DNA from: Burkholderia humptydooensis | GTDB taxonomy: Bacteria > Pseudomonadota > Gammaproteobacteria > Burkholderiales > Burkholderiaceae | NCBI RefSeq assembly: GCF_001513745.1 | Contig: NZ_CP013380.1 | Coordinates: forward strand, 3,720,001-3,784,000 | Direction of reading: 5' to 3' | Length of the DNA stretch: 64,000 nt | Part shown: positions 9,132 to 17,226 of the stretch, one piece after another | Position numbering within the stretch: the first letter of the stretch is position 1 | Layout of the letters: every line of letters begins with the position of its first letter | Notes under the pieces: model-generated | Seen by the model: the letters and a program-made list of their open reading frames with translations, nothing else | What the model was told of the DNA's origin: nothing | Databases searched by the model: none | Program-made: the position numbers and the translations under genes

Positions 9132-10343
9132 TTACAGCCCGAGAATCATCTTCGAGACGATGTTCTTCTGGATCTCGTTCGAGCCGCCGAAGATCGACAG
9201 CTTGCGGTTGTTGAAATACTGCGCCGCCGCGCTCGCCGCTTCGGGCAGGCCGCCCAACGGCTCGCCGTCGTCGTCGGCGTCGAGCGCTTCGTCGATGAAC
9301 GGCTGCGCGTGCGGCCCCATCGCGCGCCGCATCAGCGACGAAATCTCCTGGCGGATCTGCGTGCCGCGGATCTTCAGCATCGAGCTCTCCGCACCCGGCG
9401 CGCCGCCGCCCGCGACGGCCGCGAGCACGCGCAGGTTCGTCGTCTTCATGTTGTCGAGCTCGATCTCGACGCGCGCGAGCCGCGCGGCGAAGAGCGGATC
9501 GTCGGCGAGCGGCCGGCCGTTCTTCGTCACTTTCGCCGCCACCGCGCGCAACTTGTCCAGCGCCGCGACCGAAAAGCCCACGCCCGCGATGTTCGTGCGC
9601 TCATACGTGAGCAGGTATTTCGCGTAGGTCCAGCCCTTGTTCTCCTCGCCGACCAGGTTCTCGGCGGGCACGCGCACGTCGGTGAAGAACACTTCGTTGA
9701 CTTCGTGCTCGCCGTCGAGCGTGACGATCGGGCGCACCTCCACGCCGGGCGAACTCATGTCGACAAGCAGGAAGCTGATGCCTTCCTGCTTGCGCACGCC
9801 GGTCGCGGTGCGCACGAGACAGAAGATCATGTTCGCGTAGTGGCCGAGCGTCGTCCACGTCTTCTGGCCGTTGACGATGTAGTGGTCGCCCTGCGCGTCG
9901 ACGCCCCGCACCGCGCTCGTCGCAACCGACGCGAGATCGGAGCCCGCGCCCGGCTCCGAATAGCCCTGGCACCACCAGTCGGTGCCGTCGAGAATGCGCG
10001 GCAGCCAGCGGCGCTTCTGCGCTTCGCTGCCGAACTTGATGAGCACGGGGCCGAGCATGTTCACGCCGAACGGCACGATGCGCGGCGCGCCCGCGATCGC
10101 GCATTCGTTGTCGAACAGGAACTTCTGCGCGACGCTCCAGCCGGGGCCGCCCCATTCGCGCGGCCAGTGGCTCGCGAGCCAGCCCCGCGCGTTGAGGATG
10201 GCGTGCCATTCGCGCATGTCGTCGCGCGTGAGCCGCAAGCCGCCCTTCACCTTGCGCGAAATGCGCGGCGGCAGCGCGTCGGCGAGAAAGCGCTGCACTT
10301 GCGCGCGGAACGCTTCCTCTTCTGCGGTGAAATTGAGATCCAT
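9132..10343 (-). CDS. Acyl-CoA dehydrogenase, larger partner subunit
   Basis: Acyl-CoA dehydrogenase of 403 aa that would introduce the alpha,beta double bond into an acyl-CoA using FAD. FAD/substrate motifs include WCQGYSEPGAGSDLAS and the central GQKTWTTLGHYAN. The C-terminal IFGGSNEIQKNIVSKMILGL resembles PimC-type large subunits. I start at the ATG at 10343 (MDLNFTAEEE); the in-frame codon at 10373 is a TTG with no visible ribosome-binding site. It lies between the FadB-like gene and the second dehydrogenase in a tight operon. Substrate unknown; dicarboxylyl-, branched or aromatic-derived acyl-CoAs are all possible. Confidence 0.92.
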   Translation of the reverse strand: MDLNFTAEEEAFRAQVQRFLADALPPRISRKVKGGLRLTRDDMREWHAILNARGWLASHWPREWGGPGWSVAQKFLFDNECAIAGAPRIVPFGVNMLGPVLIKFGSEAQKRRWLPRILDGTDWWCQGYSEPGAGSDLASVATSAVRGVDAQGDHYIVNGQKTWTTLGHYANMIFCLVRTATGVRKQEGISFLLVDMSSPGVEVRPIVTLDGEHEVNEVFFTDVRVPAENLVGEENKGWTYAKYLLTYERTNIAGVGFSVAALDKLRAVAAKVTKNGRPLADDPLFAARLARVEIELDNMKTTNLRVLAAVAGGGAPGAESSMLKIRGTQIRQEISSLMRRAMGPHAQPFIDEALDADDDGEPLGGLPEAASAAAQYFNNRKLSIFGGSNEIQKNIVSKMILGL

Positions 10344-10395
10344 GTGCGTCGTTCTCGAATACTTGAAGGGCAACCGGCGGGCGACCGGGCGGGCG

Positions 10396-12522
10396 TCAGT
10401 CGATGCGGTTCAGGCTCGCGAAGGTCTCGCCGCGCGCGACGAGATCGACGAGGAGCGGCGACGGCTTCCAGAAGACCGGGTCCTCGCTCGCGAACGCGCG
10501 AATGTCGGCGAGCACGTTCGCGAGGCCCACCGCGTCCGCGTAATGCATCGGGCCGCCGCGATGGCGCGGAAAGCCGTAGCCGTGCAGGAACACCGCGTCG
10601 ACGTCGAGCGGGCGCAGCGCGATCCGCTCGTGCACGACGTTCGCGCCTTCGTTGATCATCGCGGCGAGATAGCGGCGCACGATCTCGTCATCGGTGAACG
10701 CGCGCGGGCTCACGCCCTTCTTCGCACGTTCTTCGGCGATGATCGCCTCGACTTCCGGATCCGGCGTGCCGACGCGCGCGCCGTCCGGATACAGGTAGTA
10801 GCCGCGGCCCGTCTTCTGGCCGAACCAGCCGCGCTCGCAGAGGCGATCGCCGATCTCGACGTAGCGCAGCCGCGGATCGCGCGTCGGCGCGCGGCGCTTG
10901 CGCGTCGCCCAGCCGATGTCGCCGCCCGCGAGATCGACGACCTGGTACGGCCCCATCGGAAAGCCGAATTCGCGGATCGCGCGATCGATCCGATACGGCG
11001 ACGCGCCGTCTTCCATCATGTAATCGGCGGCCGTCCGGTACACGGCGAGCACGCGGTTGCCGATGAAGCCGTCGCACACGCCCGCGCGCACCGGAATCTT
11101 CTTGAGCTTCTTCGCGAGCTCGAACGCGGTCGCGACCACGTCCGCGCTCACCTTCGCCGGCACCACCACTTCGAGCAGCTTCATGATGTTCGCGGGCGAG
11201 AAGAAATGCAGGCCGATCACGTCCGGCGCGCGCTCGACGCTCGCGGCGAGTTCGTCGATATCGAGGTACGACGTGTTCGTCGCGAGCACCGCGCCCGGCT
11301 TGCACGCGCGCGCGAGTTCGGCGAACACGGCCTTCTTGACCGCCATGTCCTCGAACACCGCCTCGATCACGACGTCGGCCTGCGCGAGCGCCTCGTACGA
11401 CGTGCCGCCCGTCAAGCGCGCGAGGCGCGCCGCCTGCGCGGCCGGCGTCATCCGGCCCTTCGCGACAAGGCCCGCATAGACCTTCTCGACGTGCGCGCGG
11501 CCGCGTTCGAGCGACGCGTCGTCGCGCTCGATCATCGTCACCGGGAAGCCCGCGTCGAGCGCCGCGACCGCGATGCCCGCGCCCATCGTGCCGCCGCCGA
11601 CCACGCCGATCCGCTCGATCGCGCGCGGCGCGGCGCGGCGCGTCTCCGGCGACTTCGCCGCCTCGCGCTCCGCGAAGAACGCATGCACGAGCCCCGCGCG
11701 CTGCGGGCTGTCGAGGCATTCGACGAACAGCCGGCGCTCGGTGCGCAGGCCCTCGTCGAACGGCTGCGCGAGCGCGGCGGCGACCGCGTCGACGATCTTC
11801 GCCGGCGAAAACAGGCCGCGCGACTTCTTCGCGACGTCGGCGCGCGCCGCGTCGAGCGCGGCTTCGGCCGCCGCGCGATCGGCGAGCCCTTGCGCGTCGC
11901 GCGTGCGGCGCGCGCTCGCGCCCGCCGCGAGCAGCTCGTGCACGTACGCGAGCCCTTCGGCGAGCGTGTCGTCGCTGTGCGCGAGACGATCGACGAGGCC
12001 GAGCGTCAATGCCTCCTCGGCCGGCGCGTGCCGGCCGCTCAGCATCAGCTCGAGCGCCGCCTTCGCGCCGACGAGGCGCGGCGTGCGCTGCGTGCCGCCC
12101 GCGCCGGGCAACAAGCCGAGCTGCACTTCGGGCAGGCCGAGCTTCGCGCCCGGCACCGCGATCCGGTAATGCGCGGCGAGCGCGATCTCGAGGCCGCCGC
12201 CCAGCGTCGCGCCGTGCAACGCGACGACGACGGGCTTGCCGCTCGCCTCGATCCGGTTGCATACGTCGGGCAACAACGGCGGCACGGGCGGCTTGCCGAA
12301 TTCGCGGATGTCCGCGCCGGCGATGAAGTTGCGCCCGGCGCCGACGATCAGCACCGCGCAGACGGCGGCATCGGCGTCGGCCGCGTCGAGCGCGTCGACG
12401 AGGCCGCGCCGCACGCCGGCGGACAGCGCGTTGACGGGCGGATGGTCGATCGTGACGACGAGCACCTTGTCGCGCCGCTCGCGCGTGACGGCGCCGGGTG
12501 CGTGGGAAGCCTGCTGATTCAT
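10396..12522 (-). CDS. FadB-like enoyl-CoA hydratase / 3-hydroxyacyl-CoA dehydrogenase fusion
   Basis: Bifunctional beta-oxidation enzyme of 708 aa. The N-terminal crotonase domain (about 1-200) has the oxyanion-hole stretch HGATLGGGLEIALA and the acid LPEVQLGLLPGAGG. The NAD-dependent dehydrogenase half begins near residue 300 with GVVGGGTMGAGIA and carries HFFSPANIMKLLEVV; the duplicated C-terminal domain includes FPRHRGGPMHYAD. The start is the ATG at 12522 with GGAG 8 nt upstream; the open frame beyond it is shadow. It is the first gene of the acyl-CoA operon, divergent from a LysR gene. No thiolase lies in the operon, so the last cleavage step must come from elsewhere, perhaps the thiolase at 61690. 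Confidence 0.93.
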   Translation of the reverse strand: MNQQASHAPGAVTRERRDKVLVVTIDHPPVNALSAGVRRGLVDALDAADADAAVCAVLIVGAGRNFIAGADIREFGKPPVPPLLPDVCNRIEASGKPVVVALHGATLGGGLEIALAAHYRIAVPGAKLGLPEVQLGLLPGAGGTQRTPRLVGAKAALELMLSGRHAPAEEALTLGLVDRLAHSDDTLAEGLAYVHELLAAGASARRTRDAQGLADRAAAEAALDAARADVAKKSRGLFSPAKIVDAVAAALAQPFDEGLRTERRLFVECLDSPQRAGLVHAFFAEREAAKSPETRRAAPRAIERIGVVGGGTMGAGIAVAALDAGFPVTMIERDDASLERGRAHVEKVYAGLVAKGRMTPAAQAARLARLTGGTSYEALAQADVVIEAVFEDMAVKKAVFAELARACKPGAVLATNTSYLDIDELAASVERAPDVIGLHFFSPANIMKLLEVVVPAKVSADVVATAFELAKKLKKIPVRAGVCDGFIGNRVLAVYRTAADYMMEDGASPYRIDRAIREFGFPMGPYQVVDLAGGDIGWATRKRRAPTRDPRLRYVEIGDRLCERGWFGQKTGRGYYLYPDGARVGTPDPEVEAIIAEERAKKGVSPRAFTDDEIVRRYLAAMINEGANVVHERIALRPLDVDAVFLHGYGFPRHRGGPMHYADAVGLANVLADIRAFASEDPVFWKPSPLLVDLVARGETFASLNRID

Positions 12523-12607
12523 GTCTGTCGCTCCGTGCGGAATGCGCGCCTTCGCTCCATCGAGAGAAGCGCGGGGTTTGCCACGATTCTCGATTGATCC
12601 AGATTGA

Positions 12608-12654
12608 TTGACAATTCCAGCATTCTTTAACAACCTGTCAAGCCGGTTTTGACA
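12608..12654. promoter_or_regulatory. LysR-type operator cluster
   Basis: TTGACAATT occurs twice (12608 and 12649, 41 bp apart). The inverted half TGTCAA at 12636-12641 forms a dyad TGTCAA-N7-TTGACA over 12636-12654. The spacing of repeated half-sites is what a LysR tetramer would use between divergent genes. Binding is inferred. Confidence 0.5.
12614..12641 (-). promoter_or_regulatory. Sigma-70-like promoter for the acyl-CoA operon
   Basis: On the minus strand a perfect -35 TTGACA (12641-12636) and a fair -10 TGGAAT (12619-12614) are 16 nt apart, about 90 nt before the FadB-like start. The -35 box lies inside one of the repeated LysR half-sites. Confidence 0.45.
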
Positions 12655-12674
12655 ATTAACTGCTACACGCGGGC

Positions 12675-13583
12675 ATGGCGATGGATCTGAATGCGCTCAC
12701 GCTGCTCGTCGACATCCTCGATGCGGGCAATCTCAGCAAGGCGGCGCAGCGGCTCAAGATGAGCCGCGCGAACGTCAGCTACCGGCTCAACCAGTTGGAG
12801 AAGTCGATCGGGCTGCAGCTCGTGCGGCGCACGACGCGGCGCATCGAGCCGACCGAGGTCGGGTTGCGGCTCTACGAGCACGGCCGGCGAATCCAGAACG
12901 AGCTGCTCGCCGCGCGCGAGGCGTTGACGACGCTCGGCCAGGATCTGCAGGGGCGCGTGCGGCTGTCGGTGCCGAGCGGCTACGGGCAGCTCGTGATGTC
13001 GAACTGGCTGATCGCGTTCAAGCGGCTCTATCCGGGGATCGTGCTCGACGTCGTGTTCGAGAACCGCGTCGAGGATCTGATGCGCGACGAAGTCGACATC
13101 GCGGTGCGCGTGATGTCCGAGCCGCCGCAGAACCTCGTCGCGCGCGACATGGGCGCGGTGCGCTACGTCGCGTGCGCGTCGCCCGGCTTCGCCGCGACGC
13201 ACGGCATGCCGACCGGGCTCGACCAGTTGTTCGACGCGCCCGTCATCACGTCGACGGTGGTCGGCCGGCAGTTGCGAGTGGCCGCGTACCTCGGCGACGA
13301 GCGGCACGAGGTGCTGCTCGAGCCGACGCTCATCTCTGAGAACTTCCTGTTCCTGCGGCAGGCGATCCTGGCCGGGCTCGGCGTCGGGATCGTGCCGGAC
13401 TACGTCGTCCACGACGACGTGCGGCGCGGCGCGGTCGTCACCACGCTCGACGCGTACCGGCTCAGCATCTTCGGCACGCACATGTACATGCTGTACATGC
13501 CGAACCGCCATCACACGCGCGCGACGTCGACGTTCATCGACTTCGTGCTCGACGAGGCACGGAACGCCGGGCGCGGCGGGTGA
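12675..13583 (+). CDS. LysR-family regulator, divergent from acyl-CoA operon
   Basis: Transcription factor of 302 aa. The winged helix-turn-helix occupies residues about 3-62 (LVDILDAGNLSKAAQRLKMSR, then RLNQLEKSIGLQLV). The rest is the two-lobed effector domain, with family-typical VRLSVPSGYGQ and LAGLGVGIVPDYVV. An ATG six bases further in (12681) is an equally good start. It is transcribed away from the four-gene acyl-CoA operon, and repeated TTGACA/TGTCAA half-sites fill the shared gap, so it most likely regulates that operon and itself. The effector is unknown. Confidence 0.9.
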   Translation: MAMDLNALTLLVDILDAGNLSKAAQRLKMSRANVSYRLNQLEKSIGLQLVRRTTRRIEPTEVGLRLYEHGRRIQNELLAAREALTTLGQDLQGRVRLSVPSGYGQLVMSNWLIAFKRLYPGIVLDVVFENRVEDLMRDEVDIAVRVMSEPPQNLVARDMGAVRYVACASPGFAATHGMPTGLDQLFDAPVITSTVVGRQLRVAAYLGDERHEVLLEPTLISENFLFLRQAILAGLGVGIVPDYVVHDDVRRGAVVTTLDAYRLSIFGTHMYMLYMPNRHHTRATSTFIDFVLDEARNAGRGG

Positions 13584-13598
13584 CGCGGCGCGCCCGGC

Positions 13599-13626
13599 GA
13601 TGTCCGCCGATGTCCGCCGATGTCCG
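13599..13626. repeat. 10-bp tandem repeat, about 3 copies
   Basis: GATGTCCGCC occurs three times head to tail, the last copy truncated after GATGTCCG. It sits between two converging genes and has no evident function. Confidence 0.7.
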
Positions 13627-13680
13627 GTCCGGCGCCGGGACGCAGGGCGGCCGCACGCCGGTGAATGGAATGGGCGAGGG

Positions 13681-14029
13681 TCAGCGCCGCGCGTCCGCGC
13701 GACGCATCGCGCGCCGGCGCCGCAGATGCACGAGCAGCGCGATCGCCCAGCCCGTCAGCAAAAGGCCGCCGACGGGCAGCGAACCGAGCATCAGCCATGC
13801 CGAGCACGCCCATCGCGTAAAGCGTCTCGCCGAAGTCGATGCCGCCTATCAGGCAAGGATGGACAGCGGCTTCGTTCAGCTCGCAGCCGGCCGCGTCGGC
13901 GACGATCCCGGCGGCCGCCACCGACAGCACGGGAAACAGCGCGATCACGAGGATCGCGGCGAGCGCGAATCCGTATGCGCGGACCAGCGCGCGCCGCGCG
14001 GCGGGCGGCGGACATCGCCGGGCCACCAC
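13681..14029 (-). pseudogene. Small two-helix membrane protein gene with a one-base frameshift
   Basis: Reading from the GTG at 14029 gives a basic N-terminus, a hydrophobic helix (YGFALAAILVIALFPVLSVAA), then GCELNEAAVHPCLIGG and GETLYAMGVLG. After that the frame runs into non-protein-like sequence. The adjacent frame continues at once with WLMLGSLPVGGLLLTGWAIALLVH, a second helix and a basic tail, ending at 13681. Removing one base (plus-strand T13798) joins them as ...GVLG-WLMLG... and gives 115 aa. I know proteins of this shape as conserved hypotheticals of proteobacteria, with no assigned function. Either the gene is broken here, or there is a sequencing error or programmed shift. The start is weak, with no clear ribosome-binding site. 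Confidence 0.6.
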
Positions 14030-14077
14030 GGTAGTCGGCGGCAGTTCGAACCCGCGACGCTAAGGGTTTATTGTCGG

Positions 14078-14107
14078 ATGACAAGCCGCTTCCGACGCGG
14101 CGACAAT
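14078..14107 (+). promoter_or_regulatory. Possible promoter of the GGT-like gene
   Basis: ATGACA (14078-14083) and GACAAT (14102-14107) are 18 bp apart. The -35 region lies in a small dyad TTGTC-ggat-GACAA (14071-14084), and the outer arms ATTGTCG/CGACAAT (14070 and 14101) also pair. This is a match by eye only. Confidence 0.35.
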
Positions 14108-14198
14108 ACCCCGCCCGCGGCGCCGCACGGGCGTTCGCATTTGCATGCGCATGCGCCGTCGTCGTCTTTCGCCGTCTTTCGTTCGCACCGAGGTATTC

Positions 14199-16091
14199 AT
14201 GACCGACCGGATTCGTCCGCGCCCATCCCGCTCGCGGGCTGGCGCGATCGCCGCCGCCCTCTTCGCCGTCGCCGCCGCCGGATGCGCGAACGCGCCCGGC
14301 CCGGGCGCGCAGAACGCCGCCGCGTCGGCCTCGGCGGCAGCGTCGGCCTCGGCAGCTTCCGCGACGTCGGGCGACGAATCGCCGGCCGCGCCCGCCGAGC
14401 TGTCGAGCTGGGTCGACAAGCCGGGCTGGACCGCGCAGCGCGACATGATCGCGGCCGCGCATCCGCTCGCCGCGCAGGCCGGCCAGGAGATGCTGAAGGC
14501 GGGCGGCGCCGCCGTCGACGCGGCGATTGCCGCGCAGATGGTGCTGATGCTCGTCGAGCCGCAGGCGTCGGGCATCGGCGGCGGCGCGTTCCTGCTGCAT
14601 GCGAACGGCAAGACAGTCGAAGCTTACGACGGCCGCGAGACCGCGCCCGCCGCCGCCACCGACCGGCTCTTCCACGATGCCGGCGGCAAGCCGCTGCCGC
14701 GCGCGGCGCTCGGCGCGCGCGCGGTCGGCGTGCCGGGCGTGCTGCGGATGCTCGAGCTCGCGCACCGCTCGCACGGCAAGCTGCCGTGGCGGCGCCTGTT
14801 CCAGCCCGCGATCCGGCTCGCCGAGCAAGGCTTTCCGCTCGGCCCGCGGCTGGCGGCGGCGCTCGCGAACGATCCGTCGCTCGCGAGCGATCCGGCCGCG
14901 CGCGCGTACTTCTACGACAGGAACGGCGCGCCGAAGCCCGCCGGCGCGACGCTGAGGAATCCCCAGCTCGCGGCGACGCTCAGGCTCGTCGCCGCGCACG
15001 GCGCGAACGCGTTCTATACGGGCGCGATCGCGCGCGACATCGTCGCGAAAGTCCGGCAGGCGCCGAATCTGGGCGTGCTGAGCGTGCAGGACCTCGCGCA
15101 ATACCGCGCGAAAGCGCGCGAGCCGCTGTGCGCCGACTATCGCAAGTGGACCGTGTGCGGGATGCCGCCGCCGTCGGCGGGCGGGCTCGTCGTCGCGCAG
15201 ATCCTCGGCCTGCTCGAAGCGCAGCCGGACTGGCGGCAGATCGGCGCGCAGAAGCCCGTGCGCAATGCGACAGGCGTCGAGCCGACGCCGTTCGCCGCGC
15301 ATCTGTTCAGCGAGGCGGGCCGGCTCGCGTATGCGGACCGCGCGCAATACGTCGCCGATCCCGATTTCGTCGCGCCGCCCGGCGGCAACTGGAAGAGCCT
15401 CGTCGAGCGGCGCTACGTCGCCGAGCGCGCGCGGCTGACCGGCGATGCGAGCGCGGGCGCCGCGAGCGCCGGCTCGCCGTCCGGCCTGCCGCCCGCGTCC
15501 GCCGCCGACCGCGGCGCGGAGCCGCCGTCGGGATCGCAGATCACGGTCGTCGATCGCTACGGCAACGCCGCATCGATGACGTCGACGCTCAACGACCGCT
15601 TCGGCTCGCGGCTGATGGTGCGCGGCTTCCTGCTCAACAGCCAGTTGCTCGACTTCTCGCCCGTGTCGGCCGAGCACGGCAAGCCGGTCGCGAATCGCGT
15701 GCAGCCGGCCAAGCGCGCGCGCTCGACGCTCGCGCCCGAGCTCGTGTTCGAGAAAGGCTCGCAGCGGCTGATGATGGCGCTCGGCTCGGCGGGCGGCGCG
15801 TCCACTGCGAACGACGTCGCGAAGACGCTCGTCGGGATGATCGACTGGGGCATGACGATGCAGCAGGCGATCGCGCTGCCGAACTTCGGCTCGCGCAACG
15901 GGCCAACCGAGCTCGAGAAGGGGCGCGTGTCCGATGCGCTCGCCGATGCGCTGAAGGAGCGCGGGCACGACGTGCGCGTCGTCGAGCTGGGGTCGAGCCT
16001 GCAGGGGATTCAGCGGATCAACGTCGAGGGGCAGTCGGTGTGGTTCGGCGGCTCGGACCCGCGGCGCGACGGGATCGTCGGGGGCGATTGA
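14199..16091 (+). CDS. Gamma-glutamyltransferase-family lipoprotein, nucleophile apparently missing
   Basis: Exported member of the GGT family, 630 aa. A signal peptide ends in a lipobox (VAAAGC, Cys near 28), followed by an Ala/Ser linker. The GGT fold then appears: SGIGGGAFLLH, the substrate Arg in YDGRETAP, MPPPSAGGLVVAQ and GSAGGAS. Canonical GGT cleaves itself before a Thr in TTHxSVVD or GTSHISVVD. Here the aligned stretch is SGSQITVVD (Gly445, Ser446), so the Thr nucleophile is absent. It may be an inactive homologue, or use Ser446. The start ATG at 14199 has GAGG 5 nt upstream; the ORF could extend to 14145 but would then lose the signal peptide at the N-terminus. Confidence 0.88.
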   Translation: MTDRIRPRPSRSRAGAIAAALFAVAAAGCANAPGPGAQNAAASASAAASASAASATSGDESPAAPAELSSWVDKPGWTAQRDMIAAAHPLAAQAGQEMLKAGGAAVDAAIAAQMVLMLVEPQASGIGGGAFLLHANGKTVEAYDGRETAPAAATDRLFHDAGGKPLPRAALGARAVGVPGVLRMLELAHRSHGKLPWRRLFQPAIRLAEQGFPLGPRLAAALANDPSLASDPAARAYFYDRNGAPKPAGATLRNPQLAATLRLVAAHGANAFYTGAIARDIVAKVRQAPNLGVLSVQDLAQYRAKAREPLCADYRKWTVCGMPPPSAGGLVVAQILGLLEAQPDWRQIGAQKPVRNATGVEPTPFAAHLFSEAGRLAYADRAQYVADPDFVAPPGGNWKSLVERRYVAERARLTGDASAGAASAGSPSGLPPASAADRGAEPPSGSQITVVDRYGNAASMTSTLNDRFGSRLMVRGFLLNSQLLDFSPVSAEHGKPVANRVQPAKRARSTLAPELVFEKGSQRLMMALGSAGGASTANDVAKTLVGMIDWGMTMQQAIALPNFGSRNGPTELEKGRVSDALADALKERGHDVRVVELGSSLQGIQRINVEGQSVWFGGSDPRRDGIVGGD

Positions 16092-16208
16092 GCGCTTCGC
16101 CGAGCGGTCCGCGCTTCGGGACGCAGGGGAGCGCTCGCACGCCGCGCCCCGCCGCCCCCCGTTCACCCGGCCTTACGCCGAACCTCGCGCCGAACCTCGC
16201 GCCAAACC

Positions 16209-17123
16209 TCACGCCCGCCCGTCGCCCGCCCGTTCACCGAACCCCGCCATCACGGCGTCGATGAAGCTCCGCAGCTTCGGCGTCGGCTGCCGGTCGGGCG
16301 AATACAGCAAATGGATCGGCCGCGCGGGCGGCTCGTGGCCGGGCAACAGACGCACGAGCCGGCCCGCCGCGAGATCGTCGCGCACGAGCTCGGCCGGCTG
16401 CAGGATGATCCCGAGCCCGTCGAGCGCGGCCATCCGCAGCGCCGCGCCGTTGTTGACCGCGAGCCGGCTCCTCACGCGTACCGAATGCTGCTGCCCTTGC
16501 GCGCTCTCGAACGGCCATTCGAGCGCCGCCGGTTGCCCCGAATACGAAAACCCGAGGCATTCGTGCGCGGCCAGATCGGCGGGCGTGGCCGGCGTGCCGC
16601 GCTCGGCGAGATACGCGGGCGACGCGCACAGCACGAGCCGGTATGGCGCGAGCGGCCGCGCGATCAGCCCCGAGTCGGCGAGCGGCGCGATGCGGATCAC
16701 CGCGTCGTAGCCTTCGTCGACGAAATCGACGACGCGATCGCTCAACGTCAGATCGACCCGCACTTCCGGATACGCGCGCAGGTACGACGCGAGCATCGGC
16801 ATCAGGCAATGCACGCCGAAGCTGATCGGCGCGTTGATGCGCAGCGTGCCGCGCGGCGCGGCCATCAGGTTCGCGGCGAGCGCATCGACGGCCTGCGCCT
16901 CGGCCAGCACCGCGCGGCTGCGCTCGTAGAACGCGCGGCCGGCTTCGGTCAGGCTCTGGCGGCGCGTCGTGCGATTGATGAGCCGCATCCCGTAATGGGT
17001 CTCGAGAAAGCGCACGTGCTTGCCGACCATCTGCGACGACAGGCCGAGCGACGCGCCCGCCGCCGCGAACGAGCCCGTTTCCGCGGCCTTCACGAACACC
17101 GCCATGCTGGTAAGTCGATCCAT
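16209..17123 (-). CDS. LysR-family regulator, divergent from quinone oxidoreductase
   Basis: LysR transcription factor of 304 aa, of the CrgA/AaeR-like branch. Helix-turn-helix residues about 1-60 contain SMAVFVKAAETGSFAAAGAS and LETHYGMRLINRTTRR. The effector domain starts near residue 90 (RGTLRINAPISFG). It faces away from the oxidoreductase gene, with a 103-bp gap containing a GAAAC/GTTTC dyad, so it probably controls that gene, as such pairs often respond to quinones or electrophiles. The effector is unknown. Confidence 0.9.
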   Translation of the reverse strand: MDRLTSMAVFVKAAETGSFAAAGASLGLSSQMVGKHVRFLETHYGMRLINRTTRRQSLTEAGRAFYERSRAVLAEAQAVDALAANLMAAPRGTLRINAPISFGVHCLMPMLASYLRAYPEVRVDLTLSDRVVDFVDEGYDAVIRIAPLADSGLIARPLAPYRLVLCASPAYLAERGTPATPADLAAHECLGFSYSGQPAALEWPFESAQGQQHSVRVRSRLAVNNGAALRMAALDGLGIILQPAELVRDDLAAGRLVRLLPGHEPPARPIHLLYSPDRQPTPKLRSFIDAVMAGFGERAGDGRA

Positions 17124-17125
17124 AA

Positions 17126-17145
17126 TTCGAAACTGTTTGTTTCAA
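17126..17145. promoter_or_regulatory. Candidate LysR operator (GAAAC-N5-GTTTC)
   Basis: GAAAC (17129-17133) and GTTTC (17139-17143) form a dyad flanked by TT and AA, immediately upstream of the regulator's start. Its place suggests autorepression and activation of the divergent gene. Confidence 0.4.
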
Positions 17146-17165
17146 TAGATGATCCGGCTACGCGA

Positions 17166-17194
17166 TTTATTGTCGAATCGGCGCGAATTATAGT
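17166..17194 (+). promoter_or_regulatory. Likely promoter of the quinone oxidoreductase gene
   Basis: A good -10 box TATAGT (17189-17194) has a weak -35 TTTATT (17166-17171) 17 bp upstream. The start codon follows 32 nt after the -10 box, with GGAG in between. Confidence 0.4.
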
Positions 17195-17226
17195 GGGCTC
17201 ACCGATTTTTCTCACGGAGATCTGAT

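Noticed and set aside
10344..10373. Upstream in-frame start of the larger acyl-CoA dehydrogenase
   Set aside because: The codon at 10373 is TTG without a ribosome-binding site; the ATG at 10343 gives the family N-terminus.
14045..14065. TTCGAACC-like bases resembling a tRNA T-loop near 14046
   Set aside because: The flanking arms do not pair as a T stem, and no acceptor, D or anticodon arm is found nearby; taken as chance or at most a decayed fragment.
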